Shown: positions 33,258 through 46,496, numbered from the stretch's first letter. The stretch: 64,000 nucleotides of DNA from Dioscorea cayenensis subsp. rotundata (GCF_009730915.1 NC_052489.1:4863622-4927621), one strand, 5' to 3'. Notes: a model not told the origin generated them from the letters alone. A program made the numbers and translations.

Positions 33258-35770
33258 CCTTTGTCTTAGAGGTATGTTTTCATTGTTTGCTTGGAAGATG
33301 ATATTGATTTGGTTTTCTATATCCATTTTAATTGAAAAAATTGTAGTCGCAAGTTTTACTGCCTTCCTACCATTTATTCTTATACTGCTGTAGGATGTTA
33401 TTGTTAAAGGTCTTGTTAGCAGTCGTCAAAAACCCACTTTTTTTTTTTTTGGTGCTTCTAGAAAACCGCAAACCCTAGTTATTTGTCACCATTTCTCATA
33501 AGTCTCTAAAACCGGTTATGTTTGATTTTTGACACATTAAAGGTATTTTGTGTTATTTCACCTGGTGATTAGGTGTACATGTGTCTTGTGATAAATAGCA
33601 ACTTTCTGGGCTCAGATAGACTGATAGACAATCAGATCTATTTTTAGTATACATGTGAAATATATATATATATATCAAAAAATATGAAATACATTAGGTT
33701 TTAATCGACACCATAGACTTAAAAGACTTCCTTGTTTTCCATTGATCGACTAATGTAGTGTGTAGCAAGACAATTAAACCTCTCATGATGTTTATCTGTC
33801 ATGTTTTCAGGTAGCCTAATCTAGCATCACGGACAACTTGCGAATCACTTCTTTTTAACCAGAGATGATATCACATGGAATCTCCGAAATTTCTTCCATA
33901 ATTCTTTGATTGATGAACTTGGAACTGACCAATATCTAGTTAAGATTGAGGAATAATGCAAAGATGGGAGGATAAAGTTGGAAAAAACAAGGTATTGTCC
34001 ATTTGCCGCCTAGGTACAACTTGATAAATTACTGGTACTAAACTGTTAGCTGTTAGATCTGTTCTTTGATTTTGTACAGGTACCAAGGTAAGGACTTCAT
34101 TGTGTATTAGAAACAAAACTGCTCCTTTTTATTGATTTCAGTTAGGGAAAATAGAAAAGAAATTTGTAGGTGATGATTTTTTTATTTCTGATATTGGTTT
34201 TACATTCATCCAACAGAAAAAAGGACTGCTGAGAATATCTGTAATGGCTTCTTGTCTGTTAAGTATATTATCAGCAGTTCAAAATTTCATATTAAAAGGC
34301 AAAATCCATCATCAAGATATGCTTGTTCAAGTTAATGTGGGTTTATCATTGATTGCATTTTGTTAAAGTTTTGATTGCAGATAATTTCAAGGGCCAGTTC
34401 AGGTATATTGTTGGTTTTCTATGAAAAAATGTGCAAAGATATATTAATTCTTGCAAACATGTGAAAATAAGAAAAGAAAATATAAATAGTATCTGCAAAA
34501 TTTTGAAGCATAAATTAAGAATTTTGTTTTGTTATAGGTTCTTTATCTGAATTTGGATCATTTTATTTCCTGGATGTTGTTGCTTCACAAAACTATAAAG
34601 ATTTTCAGGGATGTTTATGCTTGAATCCAAATCAGAGCAACCACCAATAAAATGATGACCATTTAGTGAAGTAGTAAAAATACTTTAATTTGGACATTTT
34701 TTTTTTTTCTTCTTTCACAATATTTTTTTGGTTTGTATGTGTGTGTGTGTATATATATATATCCCTGTAAAAATCCAAAATTGCAAATACATACATACCA
34801 CGCTATTATTGGGGCATCCAATTTTCAACTCCACAATATGTATACACCTTAAATTCAGTGAAACTGCAAGTAAAAGCAACATGACAAATTCAGTAAAACT
34901 GCAAGTAAAAGCAACATGAAATCTGAGAGGAAGCTTGCAAAGTTCTAATAATGCATGTAATTGGAATAACATGTTAGTTCAAAATCTGCTGTTTGTTTTA
35001 ATTGTATTTGAAAAATTCAAATTAGTTACAATTACTTTATAATGGAATTTGGAACTACGTTCATAGTTCATTTTCCATGAGTTAAAATTCAAAGCACAGA
35101 ATTCATAAACATTAATTAATTATTAAATATTAATTTATTAACATATGTGCAAATACTTAATTTGCAAACGCCTGGAATATTTAATATAATTATTTATTAG
35201 ACATTTGTAAAATTTTAATGAAACGTAATCATACATAAAAATAATTAAATAAATACTTAATTATTTTTTTAATAATTAACGTAATCTAATGCCGTATTTT
35301 ATACTTAATAAAACTTAATAATTATCTAGAGTAAAGGTAACTTCAACCAATGTACTTCTAAATACTTAAACCAAACATAAATTTTTCAAATCCAAATTTA
35401 CAAATCTCTCCAACTAAACACTAAAATTTGTAATCCGCTACTCCAAATATATCCAACCAAACACTAGATTTAACTTTTTTGAATGTTTAAATACAAATAT
35501 TTATAACTATACTGAAATTAAAAATTTATTATATTTACAACTGCATCTAACCAAACACCCGGTAAAACAAGTTAAATAACTTAATAGCAAAATCAAGCAA
35601 GATGCTAAGAAGAGATATTTTATTGTAATTCAAAGAATGAGCTGATAGGCACAGCCCAGCAACGTACAAAGAATCAGTGATTCAGAGTGTGAAAATGCAG
35701 ATGATCATCAGTTCTTACAGTAATAATCAAAATTTGTCTGAACAAATCCTTTAACTTGACATATTTACAA
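33258..35770. other. Formin 3' untranslated region and intergenic DNA
   Basis: A possible 3'-UTR intron runs from GGTATG (33272) to TTTTCAG (33810), 14 bases after the stop. The remainder is AT-rich with (TA)n and (TG)n runs (33660, 34736-34762). Around 34820-34915 a 27-base segment (AAATTCAGT-AAACTGCAAG type) occurs twice in tandem. No gene is seen. Confidence 0.5.
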
Positions 35771-37897
35771 TCACCAGTAATCCCCACAGGAGCATCTTCC
35801 CTGTTTAAAATGGTGAAATCGGCTCGCATCTCTCACGGCGATTTCCCTCTTGGTGATCACTGTTATTAGTTTGATCGCTCTGTGGCAATCACCACAGATT
35901 CGATGCCCCTGCACCAGTTGCAAGGGAGTAGAATCAGGAGTGCTGATGAGCCCATAAGCAATTGCTAACTTCTCACTGTGGGAATTCGACATCCTTTGTT
36001 CATGTTGTCCAACATCAGGAAGAAGAGGCTTTCCTTCAGGAACATAACCTTGTTCAACTATCTTGTTCATCAGAACGTCTAATTTCTCATATATTTTGGT
36101 GCTTTTGGGATGAGTTTTATCTCCAAATGTGAATCTATGAGGTTGTTTTTTCACCTCAATCCAAGTGCAAGCAGGAAGTAATCGTAAACCTTTCTTCTTC
36201 AAGCCTTCCAATACTTTAGCAGCATCGGCTGCTCTGCCGCAACTATTGTATATATTTAGAAGTACTATGTAATTGCTTAGTTTCTCAGGCTCCATTCCGA
36301 ATAGTTTTTCCGCTGCAAATTTGCCGAGCTCCAAGTTTTTGTGAAACCTGCAAGCGGTAAGCAAGGCGGCCCACATGTTCGTCGTAGGACTGAAAGGTGC
36401 ATCCTTTATTAGACTCAAAGCTTCATCCAAAAGCCCTTCTCTACCCAACAACTCAATCATACAAGCATAATGCATTGCCCGTGGCTTCATCTTTGGATCC
36501 CGGAACATTGACTCAAAAACCTCGATCCCTTTATCTAGAAATCCCGAATAACTGCATGCAGTCAAAACAGCAAGGAAAGTCACATGATTTGGAGCCATCC
36601 CTTCCTTGATCATCCTCTCAAACATCTTAATAGCCTCCTTGCCCATGCCATTGTTTGCATACCCACCAATCAGTGCATTCCAAGAGATCACATTCTTGCG
36701 AGACATCATGTCGAAAACATGCCTGGCATCATCCATCCTACCCCATTTGCAATAAAAATCAACCAGAGCTGTACTAGCAACTACATCCAATCCAAAACCA
36801 TTCCGAATTAATCCTGCATGAGCTTGCTTCGCATGTTCCAACGACCCTAACCGAGCACAAATTCGAACTACAATTGAGTAAGTGAACTGATCCATACTCA
36901 CCCTGGAATTCCGCATCTCATAATACAATTCAAGAGCTTTCTCACTATACCCATGAAGCGCATACCCGGCAATAATAGTATTCCATCCAACAACAGTCTT
37001 GTCCGGCATCTCTTCAAAAACCCATTGAGCTTCTCTGATGCTTCCGCACTTGCTATACATATCGATCAAAGCACAAGACACATAAATTTGTTCGTATAAA
37101 CCCAATTTAGCAACACAAGCATGCAACTGACTACCGACGAAAACCTCACCCAAACCGGCACACGCTCTAATGACAGTAGCAAACATCCGTGGCGCAGCCT
37201 CTGGCATCTCCTCCCACATCACCAGGAACAGCTCAAGCGCCTCATCATAAGATCCCAACTCCACAAGACCACAAATGATTGTATTCCAGGAAACAACATT
37301 CCTCTCAGGCATTTCATCAAACACCCTTCGCGCATCAACCATCATGCCACACTTCACATACATGAGAAGCAATCTATTCCTCATATACAAATCGAAGGTG
37401 AACCCAGCGTCGATCATGTGCCGAACGACCGATTTGACGCCATGAACGGACCTCAAGCCAATGCAAGCAGTCACAAGGGAATCGTAGGTGCTGGCGCGGA
37501 CGCCACCATAACCTCCTCGCAGCTGCAATACCTCAAACAGTTCTAGCGCTTCATCGTAGCGCTTGAAAAACACCAACTTTTCTATCTGGGCACAGATGCT
37601 ATGGAAAGCCGAGGGCTTTTTTGCAGACTGTTGTTCATCATCGCCATCCACCTCCTGCTCCTCCTCCTCCTCAGCTTCGTCGTCGTCTCGGAGATCTGGA
37701 ACGGGGGTGGTGATTGTTCTGGAATTCAGCTGGGGCTTGCGGATCAGAGATTTCCCTCCTGAGGAACAGCTGCAAACGCTCAAAGATCGAAGCTTTCTGG
37801 GGTGGAAGAAGGAGATGGTGGAAACGGAAAAGAGGGGGAAGAAGGGGAGGGAGATGGTGGAAAGGGGGGTGTAGGAGAGGGAGGGATGGAGATCCAT
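35771..37897 (-). CDS. DYW-class PPR protein, organellar RNA editing type
   Basis: This is an intact intronless frame of 708 codons. The N-terminus (1 to about 60) is Ser/Phe-rich without acidic residues, as in plastid transit peptides, and is followed by an unusual Asp/Glu run (about 71-87). A long PLS-type pentatricopeptide array follows, with repeated Trp-Asn-x-Ile/Leu-Ile-x-Gly motifs. The C-terminus is an E/E+ region and a complete DYW cytidine-deaminase-like domain: HSE at 640-642, CGDCH at 668-672, CSC at 702-704, ending DYW. The HxE and both Cys pairs needed for zinc binding are present. From memory it looks most like Arabidopsis At5g50390 (EMB3141), especially from PRAMHYACMIELLGRE to the end; a search is needed to confirm orthology. 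The editing target cannot be read from the sequence. Confidence 0.92.
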   Translation of the reverse strand: MDLHPSLSYTPLSTISLPFFPLFSVSTISFFHPRKLRSLSVCSCSSGGKSLIRKPQLNSRTITTPVPDLRDDDEAEEEEEQEVDGDDEQQSAKKPSAFHSICAQIEKLVFFKRYDEALELFEVLQLRGGYGGVRASTYDSLVTACIGLRSVHGVKSVVRHMIDAGFTFDLYMRNRLLLMYVKCGMMVDARRVFDEMPERNVVSWNTIICGLVELGSYDEALELFLVMWEEMPEAAPRMFATVIRACAGLGEVFVGSQLHACVAKLGLYEQIYVSCALIDMYSKCGSIREAQWVFEEMPDKTVVGWNTIIAGYALHGYSEKALELYYEMRNSRVSMDQFTYSIVVRICARLGSLEHAKQAHAGLIRNGFGLDVVASTALVDFYCKWGRMDDARHVFDMMSRKNVISWNALIGGYANNGMGKEAIKMFERMIKEGMAPNHVTFLAVLTACSYSGFLDKGIEVFESMFRDPKMKPRAMHYACMIELLGREGLLDEALSLIKDAPFSPTTNMWAALLTACRFHKNLELGKFAAEKLFGMEPEKLSNYIVLLNIYNSCGRAADAAKVLEGLKKKGLRLLPACTWIEVKKQPHRFTFGDKTHPKSTKIYEKLDVLMNKIVEQGYVPEGKPLLPDVGQHEQRMSNSHSEKLAIAYGLISTPDSTPLQLVQGHRICGDCHRAIKLITVITKREIAVRDASRFHHFKQGRCSCGDYW

Positions 37898-38259
37898 TGG
37901 AGATGGTGAGAAGAGGGCATTGGATAGAGAAAGGGGGGGTTTGGTGAGCGAACGAAGAGGAAGAAGAAGAGGAGGAGCATCGAGAGATCCGCCGAAGGCT
38001 TGACAACGTGCGGGTTTTCCAGATCTTGGCGGGTTCTTTGAATCGATAATCTCACAGCGCTGCCTTTTGACTTCCGTTTGAGAAACGTGGCTTTCTCTTA
38101 TTGGTCTATGGGTTTTAAAATTTTAATTTCGATTACATAAAAAATAACTTTTTATTTTTTTTTAAATTTTTTTTTTTATGAAAATATGTTATTTTGGTAA
38201 ATCAGCTTTCTTTTTTCCATAAAAATAATTAAAAATCAACCTTACAATTTTATCATCAA
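37898..38259 (-). promoter_or_regulatory. Short upstream region of the PPR gene
   Basis: Only about 370 bases separate the PPR start from the second MULE. The part near the gene is GC- and CT-rich on the gene strand, the rest AT-rich. No TATA box stands out. Confidence 0.45.
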
Positions 38260-38268
38260 TTAATTTTA

Positions 38269-38587
38269 GATAAAAATCTCATGTAGGTCCATGTAAATAA
38301 GTCACGTTGCCCTTTTAGTCCTTCTATTACGATTTGTCCTCATAAAAGTCCCTCTATTTTCTAATTGGGCAATGTCAGACATTGGGTTTTCCATTGGTTG
38401 TGCTGACGTGGCTTTCTTTATCATTAGAATATTATTCAAATAATCTAACTAAGCCACGTGGGACACTTAACTAACTAACACACAAACTTAGCTTATCGGA
38501 TCCGAATCCAACCCAGATCCGATAAGTATAAGTCCCCATTGCCTTTCTTCTTCACCAGGTAAACCTAATCCCCATTTCCTCTTCACC
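38269..38587 (+). repeat. Left terminal inverted repeat of the second MULE
   Basis: It matches the right end in inverted orientation over its whole length, ending at TTCCTCTTCACC. Both ends carry GCTTATCGGAT-type sequence and the CCACGTGG motif, possible transposase or host factor sites. Confidence 0.9.
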
Positions 38588-39984
38588 TTGTCCGCCTCCC
38601 CTCGACTCCACCTCGATAACCCAACCACGAGTGAAATCCAATCGCCGACCACCACAAAAAGTCAACACCGTCCTTCGTCATCCACAGTGGCTCCTCCATT
38701 GCTAACACAGTCGTCCTTTATCTCCGGTAAAATCCTCAAATTGAGGCTCCTCCATTACTCATCTACTAGCCGGCCACCATAGAGAAACATGATTCATGAT
38801 TCTCCATCTACTTTATAGTTTTTAATCCATTTATTTTGTACTAGTTGAAATTTGTATTATTGATCAAATAGATGTATGTAATTGGAAATGGCTTATTTAT
38901 CTTTAGAAGCTCACTCTAGTTTTTATATTTGTATTCCATTTGATGTTCTGATTACAAAATTTTCAGCAGAATGTTCTGATTAACAAATTAGCACTGAAAA
39001 TATGAAAATTACCAAATGTTCATCAATAAGAATTCATTATCTTTAAACCCACTGCTTTCAACTGAGCAAAATAAGTTTTGATTTCACTGAAAATATGAAA
39101 ATTACAAAATTAGCATATGATCTTTTACAATTAGTTGCACAAAATCAGTATTAAAGTATGATCACAACAAAATCTGATTTCACAATTAACATATTGATTT
39201 CCATTATCCACTGACCATATGAAGTTTCCAAAAAATGTAAACCAACAAATATATATATATATATATATCACATACTACAAACATCTAGAAATATTTAGTT
39301 AATTTTTTTTTTTTTTTTTTTTTTTTTGCTTCAGAATTCAGTAAATTTTTCCCCACTACAACATTTGTGATGCTTTGTTGAGTTGAGAATTCTGGACCTT
39401 CTCCTACTACAATACTATGTTGACTTGTTTGTTCTCCATTTTCCCCTATTTAGTTAGTTGATTGGCCATACTATTCCTTTTTCCCTGTCCATTGCATACA
39501 ACAAAGAATACTTGTTAAATTAAAAAATGTGAAGCCAATGCAAATAGAAAAGGGATCAAATTAAAAAAAAACTCATAATTAGTTAACTTGCAGTGATGAA
39601 TGAATCATAACAGGGAACTTCCCTTCCAATAATTATTCCACCAGCTTGTGCACCCTTCAACATGTAAAGAAATATCTTATGAACAATGAATTGAGTTATC
39701 TGTTATGAACACTGAATTGAGTTGTTTGCTACCCTTAATATCTTGACTGGACCGCGACTAGTAGTAGGTGGTTTTTTTTTTTACTTTGGATGCAACAACA
39801 TTTGATGTTCCTGTAAAAACATGTACATCTTGGCAAGTTACCTAGCCTCTAGAAGAAACATCAGTATTCTCTGTTGTTGGAGTTGATTCATGTTGAGGAA
39901 AGTAGGAAAGTCACTGTTAACCTACAATAAACACATTTTTTATATATGCTAACCAATGAAGAAAATACAAAGATAGTAAAAATA
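38588..39984. other. Internal non-coding part of the second MULE
   Basis: The stretch is AT-rich with a long poly-T tract (39302-39327) and a (TA)n run near 39250. No coding sequence is recognised; it is the 3' flank of the transposase gene. Confidence 0.5.
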
Positions 39985-42652
39985 AATCTCACAAATTTTG
40001 AAGCTCTTTTTGGACAACTCATCATGTTGTGGCCTTCAACATGACAGACGCTGCCCTTGAATACTCTGCCTTCTCTAAATAGTCTTGCGCTGCCCTTACT
40101 CTTACATTCCAATGGCTCCTTCTTTCTCTTTTTTGCAGGTTGACTAGGCATCCTTTGCACCATTGGAGGCAGCAGGGGCCCCTTTTCACTTGCTAGCCAG
40201 AATAACCTGCCTTTCACTGGATTGACAACAAACTGGTATGCCTTCAGGTATGTTGCTTTCTTGAACCATTCAAACACATATTCGAGGGGATCTACTCCAG
40301 CAAAGGCAAGTGCAGCCATGGCATGCTGACAAGAGATACCTGTTTTATCCCATTTCTCACAGGAAAGCATATGATCTGCTAGCTTAATAACATATGATTC
40401 TCTGACATGCAACAATAAATTGTCCCAATACATGTCATGACTTGAACTCTCAATTCCATTCAACATTCCATTTGCCAGCCTTCTTTCTTTCTTTTTCAAT
40501 TTTGGCAACTATATTAGGCCCACAATCACACTTCCACTTCCTAATATAATCTCTCTTGATAACTATACTTGTCATAACATATTGCCTAATATCCTCTAAC
40601 ATGGCAATAATTGGTTTACTTTTAGCATTAAGTATCACTCCATCAAAGGTCTCACACATGTTATTATCTATTACTTCACACTTGACTACATCATTAAAAG
40701 TAGCTTGACACCATCCTATGATGGGCCATTTTTCAAGCAATTCATCCACAACAACTTCACCACTTTGCAATTTTCTCATATGATCTAATAGTCTCTGCAT
40801 TTTAGGTTGGTTGTTACACCTGACCACTTTCCAAAACTGAATTTGAAGGTCCTTATCCTAGTTTTTTTTCCTCATATGGCATAAATATGCCTTGCACACA
40901 TCCTGTGCTCGATCAAGGGCAAAAGCTCATTAACTGCATGAATTAAGCCTTGTAATTGAGACAACAGTTAATTTAGAATGATTCATTATTGGAAATGGAA
41001 AAATAAAATGAGATGATTAGCTTAATAACTTTTGCATATCACTCATAAGTACCCATCCAGGTCCTTCACCAATGCCAAGATCAATCTTCAACTGCCTTAT
41101 AAACCATGTATAGGTTTAAGTAGTTTTTTTTGTACAATTGCCCATGCAATTGGGAACATCTAATTATTTCCATCTCTACCCACAGCTACCAGAAGTTGTC
41201 CTTTCAATAGACCTTTTAAGAAGTAACCATCCACCCCAATTATACTCCTACAACCTCCAATGAATCTTTCTTTAGTAGCTGTCAAACAAATGCAGATCTT
41301 TTGGAAAATAGGTAGACTTTCTTAATCAGTATTTCAGATGCAACAAGCACTGTACTTCCTAGATTTGTTGCCTTTAATTCCAATGCATACCTATTGATGT
41401 CCTTGAAATCCTCTCTGAATTGTTCTTCCATCTTCTTTATGACTAACCCCTTATCATTTCTGTACATCTTCTTCGTCACGAATACCCCCATTTCTTTCCT
41501 CACCATTGCCCTCAAATGCCTGGGCTTAATAAAAGGCATGGTAGTAAGTTTCTCCCCAAATCTCTTGGCAATCACTTGGGCTGTCACCCTTCGATTCTTT
41601 GAGGTTCCAAGGAGGCATGAGTAACTTGATTGCTTCACGACAAATATTTTCTTCCCACTGCACCATGAGCATAGGATTAGCCACTTGCATCCTTTTGCAG
41701 CACAACATGCTCAGACTCTTAAAGCATCATTCTTAATAAACTTAAATTCAAACCCATGCCTTGTAGAGAACTCAACAAGTTTAGCCTTGAACATTTTCAA
41801 ATCCTTAAACCTAAGATCCAAGGAGAAATCATCCAAATGAACATTAGGATCATTAAATTTCATGCTTGACCTGTGACGTTTTGCATCATTAGCAGTCGAG
41901 TCATCGCTTGTATCCTCATAGGAACCAGGATCTGATGAATCCATATATTCACTTTGATAACCAGTTACTTTATCATTCTGCATTCTAGCAACTCTCACAG
42001 TGATATCTTCATCCACAACATAATGTTATCCCTTTTATCTCCATTTACTACATCAATTCCAACCAGATTTTCATCATCTTCCTTTTGCATATTCTTCTTT
42101 AGCTGTATATATTTCTGGACCTTCTCCCTTGCCTCCTTTATTTCCTCATCAATGTTCGTGTTGTCTTCCATGAATGGTACATCCACAAGTCTATCTTCAT
42201 CATCATTGCTTGATTCATTGGCACTGACATCCAAATCATCCTCAGCAACTGACATCCAAATCATCCTCAGCAACATCCAAATCCACACTGACGTTCAAAT
42301 TATCCTCAGCAACAATCAAATCCACATCTTGTTCAATATTAATCTTTCCCATAAGTCCATCCTCAGATCTACTAGAGTTAGGTAGTAAACATGTTGGTAA
42401 TGACTTATCATGGATGATGCCATTTGTCTCAACATAAACATTTGTCGTGCCTTCTTTCCTTATCAGTTTAGCTAAACCTAGAATGCTGATGTCATCATTG
42501 ATGCTTTTTACTACTCCCTTGTCATCCACATAGGAAAATGCCATTATCTTCTCAATATCATAACCCAATTTCTTGATATCACCTAGTAAATCCCAGTGAC
42601 AAATCTTATCTGGCCGGGTCAACCTCAAAGTAGTTTTTCCTCCCACCATCAT
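39985..42652 (-). pseudogene. MuDR-type transposase pseudogene of the second MULE
   Basis: On the minus strand it starts at 42652 with a PB1-like domain (about 42652-42420), then an acidic linker, then the Mu DNA-binding type region (FKAKLVEFSTRHGFEFKFIK near 41790-41730). A block near 41620-41490 (RRVTAQVIAKRFGEKL) is the segment before the catalytic core. The core itself (near 41280-40850) is frameshifted, but GVDGYFLKG and IGVDG-like pieces remain. Near 40370-40310 lies the SWIM finger (SCEKWDKTGISCQHAMAAL), followed by the C-terminal knuckle (CHVEGHNMMSCPK near 40030). Several stops and frame changes show it is dead. Confidence 0.85.
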
Positions 42653-42660
42653 ATTTAATC

Positions 42661-43533
42661 TTACCTCTTCTTACCCCAAGGACCCTCCATGGTAGTAATT
42701 AACAATGTGCACCTGACCGCTAGACATTCTATAATCAAAATGAAGCAATTATGAGTTCCTCAATTGTATACACAAGTAATTGCTTCTAATCAGTCATACA
42801 TTAATTCTATACACAATGCTAAGTTCACCATAATTATTTAATGGAAGTTTCACAACCATTGAAAATAATTCATGTAACACTTGTTCTTTGAAGAAAGTAA
42901 TTCTAGAAGAATCATTTATTATTCTATACACAAGAACCATTTTTTATTCTATATACCATAATCATTTATTATCTTTCCTTACAATCTTTACTTACAATTA
43001 TGCTCTCACTCACTCTAAAATGATCTCTTTGGGAACCTACTTTGTTGTTGGGACCATGAAGTACTAAATATTAATCAAGAAGCCTAAATGCAGGATAATT
43101 TGGAATAGAAGGACTTTGGTGGTCCTGTCACTCTAGACAAAATCTCAACACATGGCAGAGTAGGTGTATGTTTGTGTAGTGGGCCTTACATTAATAACAT
43201 CCATGACTAAACGGACATTCTATCCACTAGCTCGGTAAAAGTTCAACTCCAACTTTTTATACATTTGCCCTAAATCCTCACATGCGTATGGTTCTCTCCA
43301 TTTTGTGATTGTCAATATGAGAAATAAATTATGAAATGTACAGTTACGAAAAACCAAAATTGAATAAAAACAAACCCCCGTTTCCCATTGTATATGTTGT
43401 GAATACCTTCACAGATCTCTTGCTTTGTTGTTGTGGACTGTGATTGTCGAAGTACCTCAATGTTGATGATGTCATCCTCTCAATCATGGTGGTGAAGCTC
43501 AAGGAAGGTAGGCCCTCTCAATTGCTGGATTTC
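42661..43533. other. 5' flank of the transposase inside the second MULE
   Basis: No coding sequence is recognised; the stretch is AT-rich and leads into the right inverted repeat. Confidence 0.5.
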
Positions 43534-43868
43534 GGTGAAGAGGAAATGGGCATTAGGTTTACCTGGTGAAGAAGAAAGGTAATAGGGACTTATGCTTATC
43601 TGATGCGGGTTGGATCCGAATCCGATAAGCTAAGTTTGTGTGTTAGTTAGTTAAGTGTCCCACGTGGCTTAGTTAGATTATTTTAATAAAATTCTAATGA
43701 TAAAGAAAGCCACGTCAGCACAACCCGATGGAAAACCCAACATCTGTTAAGGTCTAGACTGACATTGCCCAATTGAAAAAATAGAGGGACTTTCTAAGGA
43801 CACATCATAATAGAGGGACTAAAGGGGCAACCTGACCTACTTACAGGGACCTAACTGAGATTTTTACC
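43534..43868 (-). repeat. Right terminal inverted repeat of the second MULE
   Basis: This is the inverted counterpart of 38269-38587. It carries small insertions relative to the left copy, such as near 43745-43760. Confidence 0.9.
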
Positions 43869-44240
43869 TTAATTTTACTTTTACTGGGGGTGAAGCAATT
43901 GTATACTCAATCTCCAAAGTTTTAAGACTTTTCTCTCCTAATCTATTGTTTGTGTTATCTAGTTTAAGAGAAACAATCGCATGTTTAATCATTTATTGTT
44001 CTTGCTCACCTCTATTTTGGCAAAAATCATTTATATGTGTTTTTTGTGAGTGTGTGCAGCTCTAAAGATGAAAAGAATCAAGATGGATGACTCTATGAGT
44101 ATAGTTAGGCTTTGCTTGGGGTGAAGGGTTGGGGAGGGTTTTGGAGGTAAGGGTTATTTGAACCCTTGCTTGGGGTGAGGGGTTGGGGGTATAGTAAAAG
44201 TTTAGGAGATAAATGGGGAGTTGAAAACACCCCATTTTAC

Positions 44241-46496
44241 CTCCACTTCTCAACCCTCCAAATTGGAGGGTTGAGAAGAGTTCATATTTTTCAGAGACAA
44301 AAATGCCCTTAATAGAATAATGTAATTACCTAACATCTTATTTTATTACAAAGTTGGAATGAAAGGTAAAAAAACCAAACCCTAGTAAAACCTTAAGAAC
44401 TTTATCTCCTCCTCCCATCTCCGGTGATCCACCGGCAGCTTTCGTCGGAGATCCGTCAAACCTCCGGTGAGCAATTTTTCCTATGTTTCATTGTTCATAT
44501 ATTTGTTTTTCTCTTCATTGATGAATCTCCTCTTGTCTTTTCTTTTTTATGGTTTGGTTTCTAGTTTGGTCTTGAAGCATCAAATCTAGTATTTGGAGTG
44601 ACAATTTCAGCTGCAAATCAAGTTATTTTCATTTTTAGGTATTAATCTCTGGATTTTATTTTTGAATGTCAATGCAGAGAGGCAAAAAATCAGTCAAACC
44701 TTGAGAGAATTTATCCTCTTCTATTTTGTGAGTGTTTCTTCATCAATGTACATGGATTCAAGGTTATGATGCATTCTATTTCGGCCACCTCAATCTTAGA
44801 GCTGGCTTATAGTATACTTGTTTTAAACTCTGGCTATTCAGTTTTCAGCACGAATCACCAGCTAGAGTCATTGAGTGACAATTTCTTCTGTTTTCTTTTT
44901 CTTTGAATGATTAGTTTGGTCTACATGCATGCAAACTAGAGCTTAATATTTAACTTCATTTTGTTAATTTAGATGTTTTATTTGCTGTGTTTGGATTGAG
45001 GAAAAATGGAGGAATTTCTTGTTTATATTGTATCCATTTCTACTCTTTGTTGTTGTTCTATATTTAAAAATTTTAATAGCAATGAGATTGATATGAAAAA
45101 GTTCATGATTTGAAGACGTCTAACCATTGTGTTTGCCTAATAACTTTTTTGTTGATGTTATGTAGGTCTCTCAAATTTGGTTTTTCACTGTGTTGAATCA
45201 TTGACATCAGTGTCAGGTGAGTGAGAGGAATAATATGTCTACAATACTTGGCATTCCAAAACTCCATCTCTAAATTAATCATACATTGTATGGTATTTGA
45301 TTTCCTATGTTTTCTCTGTAGTCTGTACAATGTTTGATTCTTTGGATTGTCACCTTTAACACTGACACAATCATGTGGGTATAAAATGAGAGTATGCTTC
45401 ACTTCTATGGTGCTGTAGATGAGAAGTGTCTATCCTTATGATGTCTTGTTAAACAATCCTGTTTGTCATCCAAAAATGTTGGTAGTTTTCTGTTTCCCAG
45501 TTTGATATTATGTGGACAAGAATTTAAGAGGAATTCAAAGTTCAAACTTATTGATTTTTATTTAAACTATGCCCTTATCTGTGTTATTTTGTTGTTCACT
45601 AATCTATGAAAGCACTATGTACAGTATGATAACCCAGAGGAGCTACTGTTAGAATTTTTTTTTCCTGAGAGCTTGGTTTGTTTATGCAATGGAAATGCAG
45701 ACCACCCTTTTTTTTTGGAGAGTTTGGTTTGTTTCCATTTGCTGAACTAAAATTGGGTGTTTTTAAACTTATCTTACAAATATATGAACTATATTTTCTA
45801 TTCTTCAGCAATGAAAAAGGAAAAGAAAAATGGAGAGGATTTGAACAGAGGATAGTTGATGAGGAAAAGTTGGATTGAATACATCGTATTTACAAGATTT
45901 GAAGAACTTAGAAGAGGTTTATGACATTGTTAGCAAGACTGGAACAATGGAGATACCTACAAATTCAAGTTGTGGACTAATAGAGATAAATATGCCACAT
46001 CAGACAAAGTAGTATGGGCATACCCTGAGCTAGTCTTTGTTTAATAGGATAATGTCTGCCATTAATTGAATATTTGTGCCCATATGGTTGGTTTCACATC
46101 AACTCATCTAGCTTTTCTCTTGGACTGATAATTAGTATATAATATCCAAATATTACAATATACTATCCAGACACAATTAAATTAATAATTCAAAGTTGTT
46201 TGATGGTATATATAATTGTGAAATTACATATATATTCCTATTCAAAGTTGTTTTTAATATGTTTGGTTTTATATTATCTTAATATGTTTTTAAGATATTA
46301 TTTAATTATTTTGATTTTTTTTTTATTATTTATAGTTTAGATTTTATGTTCTATTAGGATATATATATTATTTTGATTTTTGTTTTGATTGTTTGTTGTT
46401 TAGATTGTATTACTAACATGAGTTTTATTTTTATATCACCAAACATATTTCATTCAACAATTTTCACATTTTGATAAGAAATTATTTATATTTAGA
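44241..46496. other. Long 5' non-coding part of the PIF/Harbinger element
   Basis: No frame of note is present. A GC-richer segment with CTCCGG repeats at about 44400-44470 is followed by AT-rich sequence; together they may be the element promoter and a leader intron. Confidence 0.45.

Larger units (their letters stand above)
38269..43868. mobile_element. Mutator-like element with long terminal inverted repeats
   Basis: Perfect 9-bp duplications TTAATTTTA flank it (38260-38268 and 43869-43877). The terminal inverted repeats are long (38269-38587 and about 43534-43868), differ by a modest number of substitutions and small indels, and start GATAAAAATCTCA on one side and GGTAAAAATCTCA on the other. 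Both contain CCACGTGGGACACTTAACTA, which includes a CACGTG (G-box) core. Inside, on the minus strand, is a decayed MuDR-type transposase. It lies 372 bases from the PPR start codon, in that gene's promoter. Confidence 0.92.

Noticed and set aside
36397..37546. Plus-strand frames of 70-141 codons opposite the PPR gene
   Set aside because: They are shadows of an intact 708-codon gene with clear family motifs.
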